Source: a candidate division KSB1 bacterium
GTDB lineage: Bacteria > Zhuqueibacterota > Zhuqueibacteria > Thermofontimicrobiales > Thermofontimicrobiaceae
Direction: 5' to 3'
Length of the DNA: 64,000 nucleotides
NCBI GenBank assembly: GCA_034506395.1
Contig: JAPDPQ010000008.1
Location: 62,001 to 126,000 of the forward strand
The notes under the pieces are model-generated. The model saw only the letters and a list, made by a program, of their open reading frames with translations. It did no database searches and had not been told where the DNA came from. The translations under genes and the position numbers were made by a program. This document shows, piece after piece, positions 16,481 to 27,300 of this stretch (within the stretch, counting starts at the first letter, position 1; each line of letters starts with the position of its first letter).

Positions 16481-17284
16481 TTATATTTTGTGCGGTATTC
16501 TCCGATGGTTTTCAAAGAAATAAATGTATTCAAAGCCAATTTGTTTCAATAGCGCTTTGGTTTCTTGAAAGTAACTGCCGACATCGCCAGGTTGATGCGC
16601 ATCAGAGCCGAGCGTCACAGGGATATCTAAGGCGCGAACCTTCTGAAGCAGGTTGAAATTCGGAAACGGTTCTTCGACATTTTTAGTCCGAAACCCAGAG
16701 GTGTTCACTTCGAGACAAAGATCATAATCCTTGATTTGCTCTAATATATGCCCTGCGCGTTCTATCGTTTCGTCAGGCAGGTCCCCCCAAAACCTCCTCG
16801 GCAGATCGAAATGGCCGATAATGTCGAACCAGCCGGTCTTAATCGCCTTTTCGAGATGGTCGAAATAGGCATGAAATAAGCGCGTCGTATCTTCATGAGA
16901 GAATTCACTCAGATATGCCAGTTGATCTTTTGCATCGCTTTGGAGATAATGAACACTGCCGATGACATAATCAAATTTGTTTTCTGTAACTAACTTCTCT
17001 AAAAAGTCGGTAGCACTTTCAATATAATCCAGCTCAATGCCGGTTCTTATGATAATCTGAGGGAATTGCTGGCGCAGATCATGGATAATCTCAAGGTAAT
17101 TGCTCATCTCATCTGTCAACATGCGATAAGGATTATTAAAGTGAGCTGGCAACGGATTATGGTCCGCGAAACCCATTTCACATAGGCCGAGGGTGATGGC
17201 CTGTTTGACATAAGCCTTCATCGCACCATTGGCGTGATTGCAAAGCGAGGTGTGGATATGGTAGTCCGCCAATTGCTTATTCAT
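16481..17284 (-). CDS. PHP-domain histidinol-phosphatase family protein (HisK type)
   Basis: 267-residue PHP metallophosphoesterase. The first motif DYHIHTSLCNHANG, the second MGFADHNPLP, the Glu in GIELDYIE, the His in IGSVHYL, the IIGHFDLPRR motif and the final GSDAHQPGDVG supply the expected metal ligands. The family dephosphorylates histidinol phosphate in histidine synthesis. No other his gene is nearby, so another phosphoester substrate is possible. The gene is 10 bases after DUF2520 and 21 bases before the TPR-redoxin gene, so one transcript is likely. Confidence 0.87.
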   Translation of the reverse strand: MNKQLADYHIHTSLCNHANGAMKAYVKQAITLGLCEMGFADHNPLPAHFNNPYRMLTDEMSNYLEIIHDLRQQFPQIIIRTGIELDYIESATDFLEKLVTENKFDYVIGSVHYLQSDAKDQLAYLSEFSHEDTTRLFHAYFDHLEKAIKTGWFDIIGHFDLPRRFWGDLPDETIERAGHILEQIKDYDLCLEVNTSGFRTKNVEEPFPNFNLLQKVRALDIPVTLGSDAHQPGDVGSYFQETKALLKQIGFEYIYFFENHRRIPHKI

Positions 17285-17294
17285 ATTCTAATCC

Positions 17295-18164
17295 TTAATC
17301 AACCAAAAGTTTCTTTAGTTGTTGATATTTTTCCGGAGGAATTCTCTCAGAGACTGATTTCAATTCCAGCAAAATTTGTCCATGTAATTTATAGAAAAGC
17401 ACAAAGTGAGGCAATTTTGTCTCCAGCATTTTCAGATGATTTTCAATGGTATGAACATCGCCGCGCGATATTGGGCCAGAGAGCGCCGCTTCAATACCTT
17501 GGGAGGTCAGATTTCCCAAGGTCGTCTCCATCAGCGGCCTCAGCAGTTTTAAAATTTGATGTTCTGGTAAACTCATCTGAGCGAGAAGCTTTACCGCTGG
17601 GATAAGCATTGCTACCAAATAATTGGAGGCAATCGTACAAGCAATATGGTAGATTACTTTATTTTCCTTCGGTACGATCAACCAGTCAGACTGAATTGTT
17701 TCGACAAGTTCAATTGCCTTTTGAACCGCTTCAATATCTCCCTCTAAACCAAAAAAAATATTTGAGAGTTTTTGCCAATCATCTGCTTTTCCAGCAAAAC
17801 TCTGGATCGGATGAAGGCTCGCACAGTGTACCCCAAGCTGACGTAATGGCGTTAACGCATCACTTGTGAGCGCCCCAGAGCAGTGGAATGCATATCGCGG
17901 CAAAAACTCCTTACCGTCCGATCGAGCAAGTAGCGCGGCAATCGGAGCGATCTCGTCATCTGGAACACAAAGAAAAACCATATTCGCAGCAACAGGTAAG
18001 GGAAGCTTACTTCCAAAAGTTTCGGCCTTTACAGCCTGAGCAATAGACGCTGCGATCGATAATTTCGAGTCTATCACGGCTTTTATCTGATAGTTCCAGT
18101 GGTGCAAAGCATGGGCCAGAGCTGAACCGAGGCGTCCAAGACCTATTATTGTTATCGTATCCAT
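17295..18164 (-). CDS. Rossmann-like plus DUF2520 domain protein
   Basis: 289 residues. The N-terminal NAD(P)-binding Rossmann-like domain has IIGLGRLGSALA, then NMVFLCVPDDEIAPIA and HCSGAL. The C-terminal DUF2520 helical domain includes SLHPIQSF and a long helix pair similar to ketopantoate or prephenate dehydrogenase dimer domains. The fold suggests an NAD(P)-dependent dehydrogenase, but the substrate of this family is not known to me. It is the first gene of a tight minus-strand operon with the PHP phosphatase and TPR-redoxin genes. Confidence 0.85.
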   Translation of the reverse strand: MDTITIIGLGRLGSALAHALHHWNYQIKAVIDSKLSIAASIAQAVKAETFGSKLPLPVAANMVFLCVPDDEIAPIAALLARSDGKEFLPRYAFHCSGALTSDALTPLRQLGVHCASLHPIQSFAGKADDWQKLSNIFFGLEGDIEAVQKAIELVETIQSDWLIVPKENKVIYHIACTIASNYLVAMLIPAVKLLAQMSLPEHQILKLLRPLMETTLGNLTSQGIEAALSGPISRGDVHTIENHLKMLETKLPHFVLFYKLHGQILLELKSVSERIPPEKYQQLKKLLVD

Positions 18165-18677
18165 GACCAGTTACATCGGTGACTTTCAAAGTTTTCCCTT
18201 GGATCATGCTCATTCTTTTACATAGCTTGCTGGGGATTCATAGCTTCTGTTTCATCAATTTGAATTTAAATGAGCAAAATTATGATTAAATCTTACTATT
18301 CGATAGATCAGCTTCTCTCATCAACAAGAAACTATAAACCGAAAGCAAAAGATTGTAAGAATCACTCATGATCCCCTCATTCGATCAAAGCAGCAAACAA
18401 ACCTTTGTTCAGTTTATCGATTAGATTTGGTTCAACCAGCTTTATGAAAATCAATGTAGCAAATTTATCGACAAAATCAAAGTAAAATCTCGTTCATAAA
18501 TGAGGTGATCAATGGGGAAAGAAAACCAAAATGTTTGAATCGTCGAATTGCAGAATTTCTCATATTGAATGCTGCAAATCAGATGGGTCGAAGTTGCAAT
18601 TGGGAGAGATGAATTTCATGAGGAATATTAATGAAAAATATTAATGGGTGGTCATCCGCGCCAGATGCTGAAAGATT
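18165..18677. other. Intergenic region with no visible feature
   Basis: About 510 AT-rich bases between the response-regulator and DUF2520 genes, both minus. I looked for genes, RNA structures, strong hairpins and -24/-12 sites on both strands and found only weak sigma-54-like matches, which I do not support. AATATTAATG occurs twice near 18630-18645. Confidence 0.45.
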
Positions 18678-20126
18678 TCAGATCAACGCTGGTGTCGTCA
18701 CTTTTTCTAAGCCGATCTCCAGCATTGCAAACAATTCGTCCACTGTCAGACCATCCTGAGGGTAGCTTGCCAATCGGATATCCAACTGAAAACTGCTCCG
18801 AAACCGATCAAGCCGCTGGTGGATTTTTTCCGCGATAATTTTTGCAAGCTTGATATGTGTATTGGGCAACATGACCAAATAGCGAAGCTGGGCATCGTTG
18901 TAGCTGAGAATATCCTGGGATCTCAGATGCTGAATAATGATATAAAGGATGCCTTTGAATATTTTGAAAACCATCTCCTGTTTCATACGTTGCGTCAGTT
19001 GGTTCAAGTTTTGAACCCCAATGGCCATGATGGTCATATCGCAATGCTCGATTTCGGAATACCGAATCTCTTTGGTCACTCGTTCTAAAAAACTATTTGG
19101 TTGCACATAGCGAACATTAGTCTCCTTTAGCACCTGTTGGATGACTTGATTGCTTCCAATATAGAGATGTCCAGTGCCAATGCTGGGGCGACTGATGCTA
19201 GTTTTCGGTAATGGTTCGGTGATCACTTTAGGTTGGCTGACGATTTTGGGCTCACTCGACGACGGTACAGCTCCATTTTGAGCAAATTGATATCGGTAAA
19301 TCTTCTGCTTAACAATTTTTTCGGGACCGAACTTCTCATCACAGTTGATGCAATGGCAGCGAATTTGGGGGGCTTTCAAAGCCATACCACAATCATTGCA
19401 CAAAAATGAACGCGGCGCTTGGTCATCGGATTTTTTCTGCTCGACATTGATGGAACCGCATAGGGGACAGATATAGGTCAATGAAATGTTGTAATGGTAA
19501 CAAAGCGGACAGAGATCGATAATATCAACCAGGCTGCGCTCCAGTAATTTTCGATCCGCCCAATCCTCAAGCAGATCGCGCTCCTTCCCATAAATCGGGA
19601 TATCGGACACTAAACGAATATCCTGATAAACATAGCCGTACAGGCTTTTTTTATCCAATTGAGGCTCGATCCACTCCTTTTTTCGGGCGCTGAGAATTTC
19701 TTTCAATTGATGGAAAAGCAAATCTTCGTTGAACGGCTGAGCTTTCTTCGCGCTCAAATGCTGAAGATAATTTTTCATTTTCAACAACAATTCCTCTTTG
19801 CGAAATGGCTTATAGATATAATCCAAAACTCCCTCTCGTAGAAGCTGGATTTTACTATTGATGTTTTGATGCGAAGTCAGCACTACAACCGGGATCGTGG
19901 AACAAAAATGATCATGTTTCATCTGTTTGAAAATCTGAAAGCCGTTTTGATTGGGAATCAAAAGGTCCAATAAAACGATGTCCGGCCGGCTTTGTTTTAA
20001 TTTTTGACAGATGTCGGTGGCGTTCGATTCAGTGATCACTTGATAATTCTCTTTTTCAAATAAAATTTTGAGCAATTTCAAAAAGGTGACATCGTCATCA
20101 ATAATGAAAATTTTTTTCTTTAGCAT
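18678..20126 (-). CDS. Response regulator: receiver, TackOD1-like zinc ribbons, degenerate GGDEF
   Basis: 482 residues. The receiver domain (about 4-120) has the acidic pair in IIDDD, the phospho-acceptor Asp in IVLLDLLIP, the Thr/Ser in VVLTSH and the Lys in IYKPF, so it should be phosphorylatable. The middle (about 170-275) has four CxxC pairs (CPLC, CPLC, CNDC, CINC) preceded by LLEDWADRKLLERSLVD, resembling the TackOD1 zinc-binding output domain. The C-terminus (about 345-480) has the length and pattern of a GGDEF domain, but the active loop reads SYNDAQLRYLVMLP with no GGDEF signature. It should not make c-di-GMP and may act as a binding or dimer module. No histidine kinase is adjacent. 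A sigma-54-type promoter lies about 225 bases upstream. Confidence 0.83.
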   Translation of the reverse strand: MLKKKIFIIDDDVTFLKLLKILFEKENYQVITESNATDICQKLKQSRPDIVLLDLLIPNQNGFQIFKQMKHDHFCSTIPVVVLTSHQNINSKIQLLREGVLDYIYKPFRKEELLLKMKNYLQHLSAKKAQPFNEDLLFHQLKEILSARKKEWIEPQLDKKSLYGYVYQDIRLVSDIPIYGKERDLLEDWADRKLLERSLVDIIDLCPLCYHYNISLTYICPLCGSINVEQKKSDDQAPRSFLCNDCGMALKAPQIRCHCINCDEKFGPEKIVKQKIYRYQFAQNGAVPSSSEPKIVSQPKVITEPLPKTSISRPSIGTGHLYIGSNQVIQQVLKETNVRYVQPNSFLERVTKEIRYSEIEHCDMTIMAIGVQNLNQLTQRMKQEMVFKIFKGILYIIIQHLRSQDILSYNDAQLRYLVMLPNTHIKLAKIIAEKIHQRLDRFRSSFQLDIRLASYPQDGLTVDELFAMLEIGLEKVTTPALI

Positions 20127-20349
20127 TTCTGTCGCCCATCAGCAATTTTCAAAAGTGCATGAATGATATTATAGTTTTTTTCGATGCTTATTCAAGAACC
20201 AAAAACAGAGACATACGCTCAGCAAAGAAAAAGATCAATGTTATCAAACAGGGTCATCACCAGGTCCTATTTCATTCCTTCTATCCACTTTTTTGTTTAC
20301 AAATCCAATACAAAAATCGCTATTCACTCATGAATTACATTTTAGAAAT

Positions 20350-20365
20350 TGCAACCATTGTGCCA
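20350..20365 (-). promoter_or_regulatory. Near-perfect sigma-54 promoter of the response regulator gene
   Basis: On the minus strand the sequence is TGGCACAATGGTTGCA. It matches TGGCACG-N4-TTGCW at every defined position except one (A for G), with GG and GC exactly 10 bases apart. Transcription would begin near 20339, giving a leader of about 210 bases before the ATG at 20126. A palindromic TGTTGCAACA about 250 bases upstream could be an activator site. Confidence 0.75.
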
Positions 20366-20790
20366 ATCATATTTCATGGTATTATATACAAATTATCAAG
20401 GTGTTATTTTAATCATCCGATTTATAAATTATTATTTCAAAAATTAGCATTTGAAATCTATGCCGATCACTAGCAGATTTGTACTGATTTAAAACATTAC
20501 ATTGATAGATAAAGGCTCATTTTTGTGCAATCCGCATATGACATCAGCGGCAATCGCTACTGACAATCATTTAATCCGATAGAGCTGGTAAGCTGCTGTC
20601 TAATGCGACAATGTTGCAACAACTTATGATCAGCTCCGTTCTTAACTTTTGAGGAGAATACCCCCACGATAAACATTCATCAACTCCTGTTGCGCTCGCT
20701 TGAAAAATCGCTTTTTTGCGATTTGGGCAAATTGCTTGTCCCATCCGTTCGCTTCATTGATTTGATCAGGCACAATAGGTGAAAAACACA

Positions 20791-20816
20791 GAAGGAGAGA
20801 ATATGTTCTCTCCTTC
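20791..20816 (-). terminator. Terminator-like hairpin after small lipoprotein gene
   Basis: GAAGGAGAGAA (20791-20801) is followed by a four-base loop and its exact complement TTCTCTCCTTC (20806-20816), an 11-bp perfect stem. On the minus strand it is followed by TGTGTTTTTC and lies 60 bases past the lipoprotein stop codon. Confidence 0.7.
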
Positions 20817-20875
20817 TCAAATAAATTAGCTGTTAAAGATTGTTTCCCTCCAGAACATACGAGTTCCGTGCCAGA

Positions 20876-21064
20876 TTATTGCTGGGGTTGTGCGGTCACT
20901 GTTGTATCGACAGTGCCAACGGTATCGGCAGGCGCTTGTTCTGTTTGCTCGGTTTGTTGTTGCGCTTCTGGAGCAGGTTCTTGTTTTTTCGAACAACCAG
21001 CTAACATGGCTAAAGGGATCGTCAGACACAGAATCAGGGTCCATACCAGCAAGAATCGTTTCAT
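20876..21064 (-). CDS. Small lipoprotein with Gln/Glu/Thr-rich tail
   Basis: 62 residues. The signal peptide MKRFLLVWTLILCLTIPLAMLAGC ends in a clear lipobox (LAGC, Cys at about 24). The mature part is a short low-complexity tail rich in Gln, Glu, Ala, Pro and Thr with no fold expected. A strong Shine-Dalgarno (GGAGGTG) stands 8 bases before the ATG and a strong hairpin follows, so the gene is very probably real and monocistronic. Such short lipoproteins often act as spacers or cell-envelope decorations. No specific function is visible. Confidence 0.75.
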   Translation of the reverse strand: MKRFLLVWTLILCLTIPLAMLAGCSKKQEPAPEAQQQTEQTEQAPADTVGTVDTTVTAQPQQ

Positions 21065-21353
21065 TAATTTTCACCTCCTTCTCGATTTTTTAGGGGGTGG
21101 TTTATATGAGAATGACGTCAAATTTATCTTTGTATTAATATCCGATAGTAATCAGGATGGCTTTGATCAAGGATTAATTTCGATCACGAGTCGGATATCA
21201 AGGAAACGGATCTGCGCATTATGATGAATATGATTTAATGTTCGAAACTCAACTGCAATAATGTTCCGAATTTGGTATTTCGTCTGCGCACAAAAGTTAG
21301 TTTTGAATTTAAAAAATTCTCTGAATTTGTCAAGCAATAATTTTAATTTTTGA

Positions 21354-24300
21354 TTAACGAAAATCTCCGGTTAAATTAAACGCTGCCCAATAGACAGGAT
21401 GAACATTGATTTGATTTCGCACCAGTTCGATGGCTTTTTGCAATGCTTTTGCCTTCGGCTCTCCTTCTTTCAAATAGCGGAAAAAGCGCTTGATCAGTAC
21501 AGCGGTGGCAAGATCATCGACCTTCCATAAGCTGGAGAGAAGCGATGCGCTGCCAGCATAAATAAAGCTGCGGGAGAGCCCAATGATTTCATCGCCGGCG
21601 CTGATGGTCGCCAATCCAGTTTCACAGGCACTCATAGTTACCAAATAAGCATTCAGCTCCAGTTGAAAAATTTCATGAGCCGTCAATCGGCCGTCATTCA
21701 AGGCATCTGGCGCGAGTCGTAAACAGGAGAACAGCGGATTGCTTGGATCGAATTCTCCATGGCAGGATAACAATATGATATTAGACAGGCGACAAGTCTG
21801 TTTAAATTTCGTTTCTGTCGCTTGCTGATAGAGATAAGCTGCCACATCAGGATAGAACAAACTAACGCTCTCGATTTCTTTTTCGGAAAAAGGAAGTTCC
21901 AATCGAGGATCATTTAAGTCTGGATTGCCGAACGCCAAGATGGATGGCTGCCAGGCGCGATCCGAAGCGAAAGGCTCGCCCTTATCTAAGCAGATTTTCA
22001 GTAACGATGCGCTTGGCGACAATGACAGAGAATATCGGTCTATGAGATATCGCTCTTGCTGATCAATGAGCGCGGCAAACGGAAGATAGTGGAGCGCACC
22101 ATGGGGAACAATGACAAGATGGGTTTGATCTTCCAGATCTTTTTCAAACGGGGCAATCAACAGAGCATGGAGATGGCGAGATATCTGGATGATGGATTTT
22201 TGTTGCTCCAGCGCAGCTCGCAAGGAATCGACGGCCGCGATTAATTGATGGCTCGGATAATTTCGCTGCCAAGAAAGGATGCGCTGGCCGACAATGGCCC
22301 AGGCATACAGAGTCGACTCGGTGTAAAAATATTCCAAGAGCGCAACACCATTGGGAAGGGACTTGGTGATGGCATTAAGGTCGGGCGGTTCCACAACGAC
22401 CAATTCGGCCAGCTCAGCATTTTGGGATTTCAATTCTATCAAAAAATCTTGATACTGCTTTTTCAGATTTTGCAGCTTTTGATTCAATTGTGCGATGTGT
22501 GTCTCATCGGTTTGCGTGATAAGCTCGCCCTTGATCAACAGGCCAGCCAATTCGTTCTGGATTCGGTAGATCTCATTCTCTAATTGTTTACCTCGATTTA
22601 ATTGTTCAGGGCTCACTTTACCACTGAATTGGATATCACGATTGGCAAGAAGATCGATAAAGTTTCTCGATTTGGCTCGCTCCACGATCTCCAAAGCTTT
22701 GTCGGGCTGTCCGATTTCCATGTAGAGATTGATGAGATCGTTATAGACGATCAGCTTGTCATCGATGAAGCCAGATTTATATTCTTCGACCTTAATCTGA
22801 GACCGCATTGTTTCGATGATGTTCAGAGCTGCCAAATAGGCCTCGATACTCTTGTCCCAAGCTTTATTTTCATAATACAATTGGCCGATAAGTCGTCTCG
22901 CTCGCCATTCGACCTCTGGAATAAATAATGCCTGAGCATGTTGCGCTGCGAGGTTTAAAGTGTCGAGAGCTGCGGAGAGATTTTCCAGAAATAAATGGGC
23001 ACGTCCGATCTCATAAAGGCAATGAGCCAGGTTTCGACCGTCCAAAATTTCGCGACTGATTTGGAACGCTTTATGAAAATAAGCAAGCGCTTGATCTATT
23101 AAACCTTGTTGCAAATAAATACTCCCAATGTCACGATACCCATAACTCAGTCCGCGCCGGGAATTAATTGCCTCATCTAAGGCAATGGCTTGTTGAAATT
23201 GTTCCATCGCTTCAACCCAGCGGTTTTGGGCCCGATAAATCAAGCCCAGATTCTTATGGATATTGGCCATGTCCTGTCGATCATCAATGCGCGCGGCAAG
23301 TTCTAAAGCTTGCTGCTGTTTCTGGATTGCCTCCTCCAAGTTCCCCAGGCTCATGAGGATCAAACCCTCAGTGACCAAGGCGACCGCTTGTAATTTCAAA
23401 TTGTTCGAGGCGCGGAAAAACTGTTCTGCCTGCTTTTCCAATCGGAGGGCGGGTTCGTAATTGCCTATCTTCCAATAAATGTTCGCTAACAAATGACGGG
23501 ATAGAGCGATTTTGGTGGAATCACCCAAGCGCATCGCCAATTCGAGCGCTCGCTTATGGAAATTTTGTGCGGTCTCGTAATTGGCCAGTTGCTCATGGCT
23601 ATAACCGAGATTTTGCAACACCTCCAGCACGCCAGCTTCATCCTGAATTGCCTGAAAAATATTGAGCGCTTGGGTTTGATTTTCGATAGCCTGGGAATAA
23701 TTGTCCAGATTCATCAAATATATTCGTCCACGATCCTTTAAAATGTTGGCGACCTGGAGGCTATCACCGATCTCCCGATAGAGATCTATCGCCTTGGAAA
23801 AATTGTCCAGCGCTTGATTATATTTCCCGCCTCGTTCGTGTATCAATCCCAGATTGCGATATGCCTCAGCCATTTGAGGTATCACATTATATCGTTTCGC
23901 AATTTTCAGATATTGGTTCTGATAGGCGATAGCTTTTTCGTATTCTTTATTTTCAGTGTATAGCATCACTAAATAAGCATAGGCTTCGGCGATCCGTGTG
24001 GTATCCCGATCAGCTAAAGCGGATTGCAAGATCTCAAGCTGATAGGTGATGGCCTTGTTGAATTGACCAGCACTGGCGGCGGTTTCGATGAGATATTGGT
24101 AGAGATTTTCCACTGCTTGGCGATTACCCTGGCGTCGGGCCATGCTGAGCGCCTGCTCGTAACTGGCGATGGCATCATCCCATTTTTTCTTTTCGACATC
24201 TCGATTGCCGCTAAGTACTGTCGCCACAAAACGCTCTTCAGCAAATTTCAGCTCTTGCTGCTCATCCATTCCTTCATAGCCAATCAAAAGAAAGCCAGCA

Positions 24301-27300
24301 TAAGTCGAGGGATCGAAACCCGACTGGTGCATTCGCTGTTGAGCGCGGGTAAAAGCCTCTGCCGCAGGATAGTCTAACAATAAATTAAAAAAATATTCGG
24401 GAAATTTGCTCTGTTGGATCGGCCAAAGCGAAACTATGAGAGTTGGTGCTCCAGCATAGAAAAAAGTTCTAGGAATGAGGGAATTCGTAAGCCACAGGCT
24501 ACTATCCAGCCCATTTAAAACCACCAGGGCTGATCGCAAATCGAAGCTATAAAGCTCCCGAATTTCATAGGTAATCTGCCCACTTGGTAGGGAGATTGCC
24601 AGCGAGGAAAGCAACGGATCTGCCAGATTGGGGATGAATCGAGCATTCAGGTAAAGAAGCTCGGCTGTCTGAAACTGTTCTTTTAAATCGTTTTTAATCT
24701 CTTGCAATGATGGACGGTTCGAGCCAAGGTTTTTGACTTGATAACCCGCATCTTTGACCACTTCGATCAGAAAGTTTTCAGATAATGTAAGTTCGTAATT
24801 CCGAATTTTTCGTTTCTCATGGCAGTAGTAATAGTTCGAAAGGGATGGTACGGTTAGAACGATCTTCGCATGAGTCCATTTGGCCGGACCAAAATTCACG
24901 AAATAAGCCAATGGCAGTCCCGCAATTGCTCCGTCTGGGATAAAAATGATCTTGTCAAAGCGAGATAGTTGTGGTTCAATCGGCTGGATCAGCGTTCGCC
25001 AAAGAACACTGTCGGTCGATGGGGTAGGAAGTCCATGAGCCAATGCATTGCTGTATGATTGAATCGACTCTCTCAGCATTGAAGCTGAAACCCGGTTGGA
25101 GGTGAAATGGATCGTGTCCTCCGTTATGGTCCAAATAAAGAGTTGATCATTGCTCAAAAAATAATCGATGATAATGGTATTCGGATCAATAATTCGCTGG
25201 AGTTCCTCGAAACTCACGCCTTCAATCTGAATCAACGAAGCCAATTCTGGGTCTTCAGCCGTAATCTGCTGCAAAAGAAGTTCATATTCATTTTGATATT
25301 GACGCTTTTGTTTGGTCCAATTCAAGAGATCAGAGGGAGCGATATTCCGCTGTTCCCGTGCCAACCTGATTTTTGTATCGAGCCGGCTAATTTCAGAGCT
25401 CAAGAAACGAGCGTTGCCTAAAAAGATTTTGTGTCGCTCTTTTTTTAATTCGAGGCGATGGCTGCCGATTAAATCGAGATAATATTTCGAGCGATATTGT
25501 TCGGTTAATCGCAAAGCAGCCTGAGAATTCCCCTCGTGAATGTAATGCGTAATCCCAGTTTGATATAGCCAGCGAATTTGCTGAGCATATAAAGGGGATA
25601 AGCGAAAGGTTGTCGAGGGATACGGAAGCTGTTGCAATGAGGTTATGGCTTCACTTAAATAAAATTCTGCACCATGTGGATCGGGCCAATCACTGTCTGG
25701 TTTCCAATGAACATAGATGTATGCTAACAAACCATCGATCCGCCAGAGCCAGGAGAGTAGATTGTGTTGCAGCGCCAATTCCCGGGCTCGATGCAAATGT
25801 TCGACCGCCACAACGATGTCTCCTGCATCAAATGCGAGATTCCCGAGGTTATGGAGCAAAGCAACCTGTTCCTGCTTGAAATTGTATTGCTGAGCGAGTG
25901 TTAGCGCCGCGTGCAAGCAACTATCTGCAAGCGCCAGATCGTCGAAGTGACTGAATTGTTCTTGTATCGAAACTACAGGTTCTGAAGCGAGCGAATCGGC
26001 AGATAGGCCTCGTTTCAGGAAATACAATGAGCCTAATGAATTGAGGAGCTGCACCCGCTCGTGCACCATGCCGATAAACTCGTTGCGATACAACGATAGA
26101 CCGAAGTTAAGATGCTTGATGGCGGTATGGAGGTACTGAGCAGGATGGGACGCCATCTCTGGGGTCATGATCGGAGATGGAGATTGTGAAGCAGTCGCGG
26201 ATAATTTATTAACGATGATGCTCAGCCCAGCGAGATTGATGATATTGATGAGCATGCCTGGGACATGTTGGTGTTTTTTGCAGATCGTCAGCGCTCGGTC
26301 AAAATAGTCCCAACTGGCCTGATAGTTGCGATCCAGATAATGAAGGTAGCCGATATTGTTGAGAAAGATAGCCTCGGCGATGCGGTCTTTGCGCTTTTGA
26401 TAAATTTCAATTCGCTTATTCAAGTAGCGAATTGCCTCTGGAATTGATCGCTGCTGCAGGGCTGCTTGGCCCAGAATTGAATACAATAACGCCCGCTCTT
26501 CATCCGTTGTAAATCCCTGGGCAGCAGTCGAAGCGCCCACGCCAATGCGGCTCAGCTTCCACACTGGAATTTCAATTCCCAAAATGCCGAGCTTAATCCA
26601 TTGCGGCTGCTCTTTTATCTCCATCACCTTTCCGCTGGCGATAAGTTGCAAGGCGCGTTGGGCGTACCGGATCGCCTCATCTTCGACATTGAGCATTTGA
26701 TAATTATAAGCGATGTTGCGATAAGCGGCCGCTTGTTGATTGTATCGTTTTTGTTTTCGGTCTTCCTCTGCTGCGATCTTGAAGTACTCAGCGGATTGAT
26801 CATATTCCCCAGCCGATTGATAGAGCAATGCCAGCCGCTTGATATTCAACAGCCAGTTCTCATAATCCTGGGCCCGATTCCGATTATTTTTTTGGTCCAT
26901 CAATTCCTGATAAAGATTGATGGCGCGCTTCAGATAAATTGGCCCTTGCTTAAAATCCTCCACGACCATCGCGCAATGCCCGATCCGTTTGTAGACATCG
27001 GCAGCCAGGCGTTTATTCGCAAAAGTGGAATCGTATTTTAATTTGATGCCATAATATTTATAGGCCTGCTCGAAGCCGAATTCACCCAAATTATAATAAT
27101 TGTTAGCTAAATTCAAGGCTAGCTCGGCCTCTAATGTTGGGTTCTCTCTTTCATCATTGATGGCGATTGCGGTGATCAGCGCATCTATTGCGCGTTCAAA
27201 ATATTGAGCTGGGGATGGCTCTTTATAGAAGGTGATCCAATAGAGCACAGAGCGGATCGGCGCGGTTACTGTTTCAAGTACCCTGACGAAAAAACTTCGT

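Larger units (their letters stand above)
20127..20875. other. Intergenic region carrying a sigma-54 promoter and a terminator
   Basis: About 750 bases. It holds the sigma-54 promoter (20350-20365), the ~210-base untranslated leader of the regulator gene, a palindrome TGTTGCAACA (20612-20621) and the terminator of the small lipoprotein gene (20791-20816). I see no gene in it. Confidence 0.55.

Noticed and set aside
20159-20473. 104-residue open frame on the plus strand
   Set aside because: It overlaps the sigma-54 promoter and leader of the minus-strand regulator, lies in AT-rich DNA and has no ribosome site.
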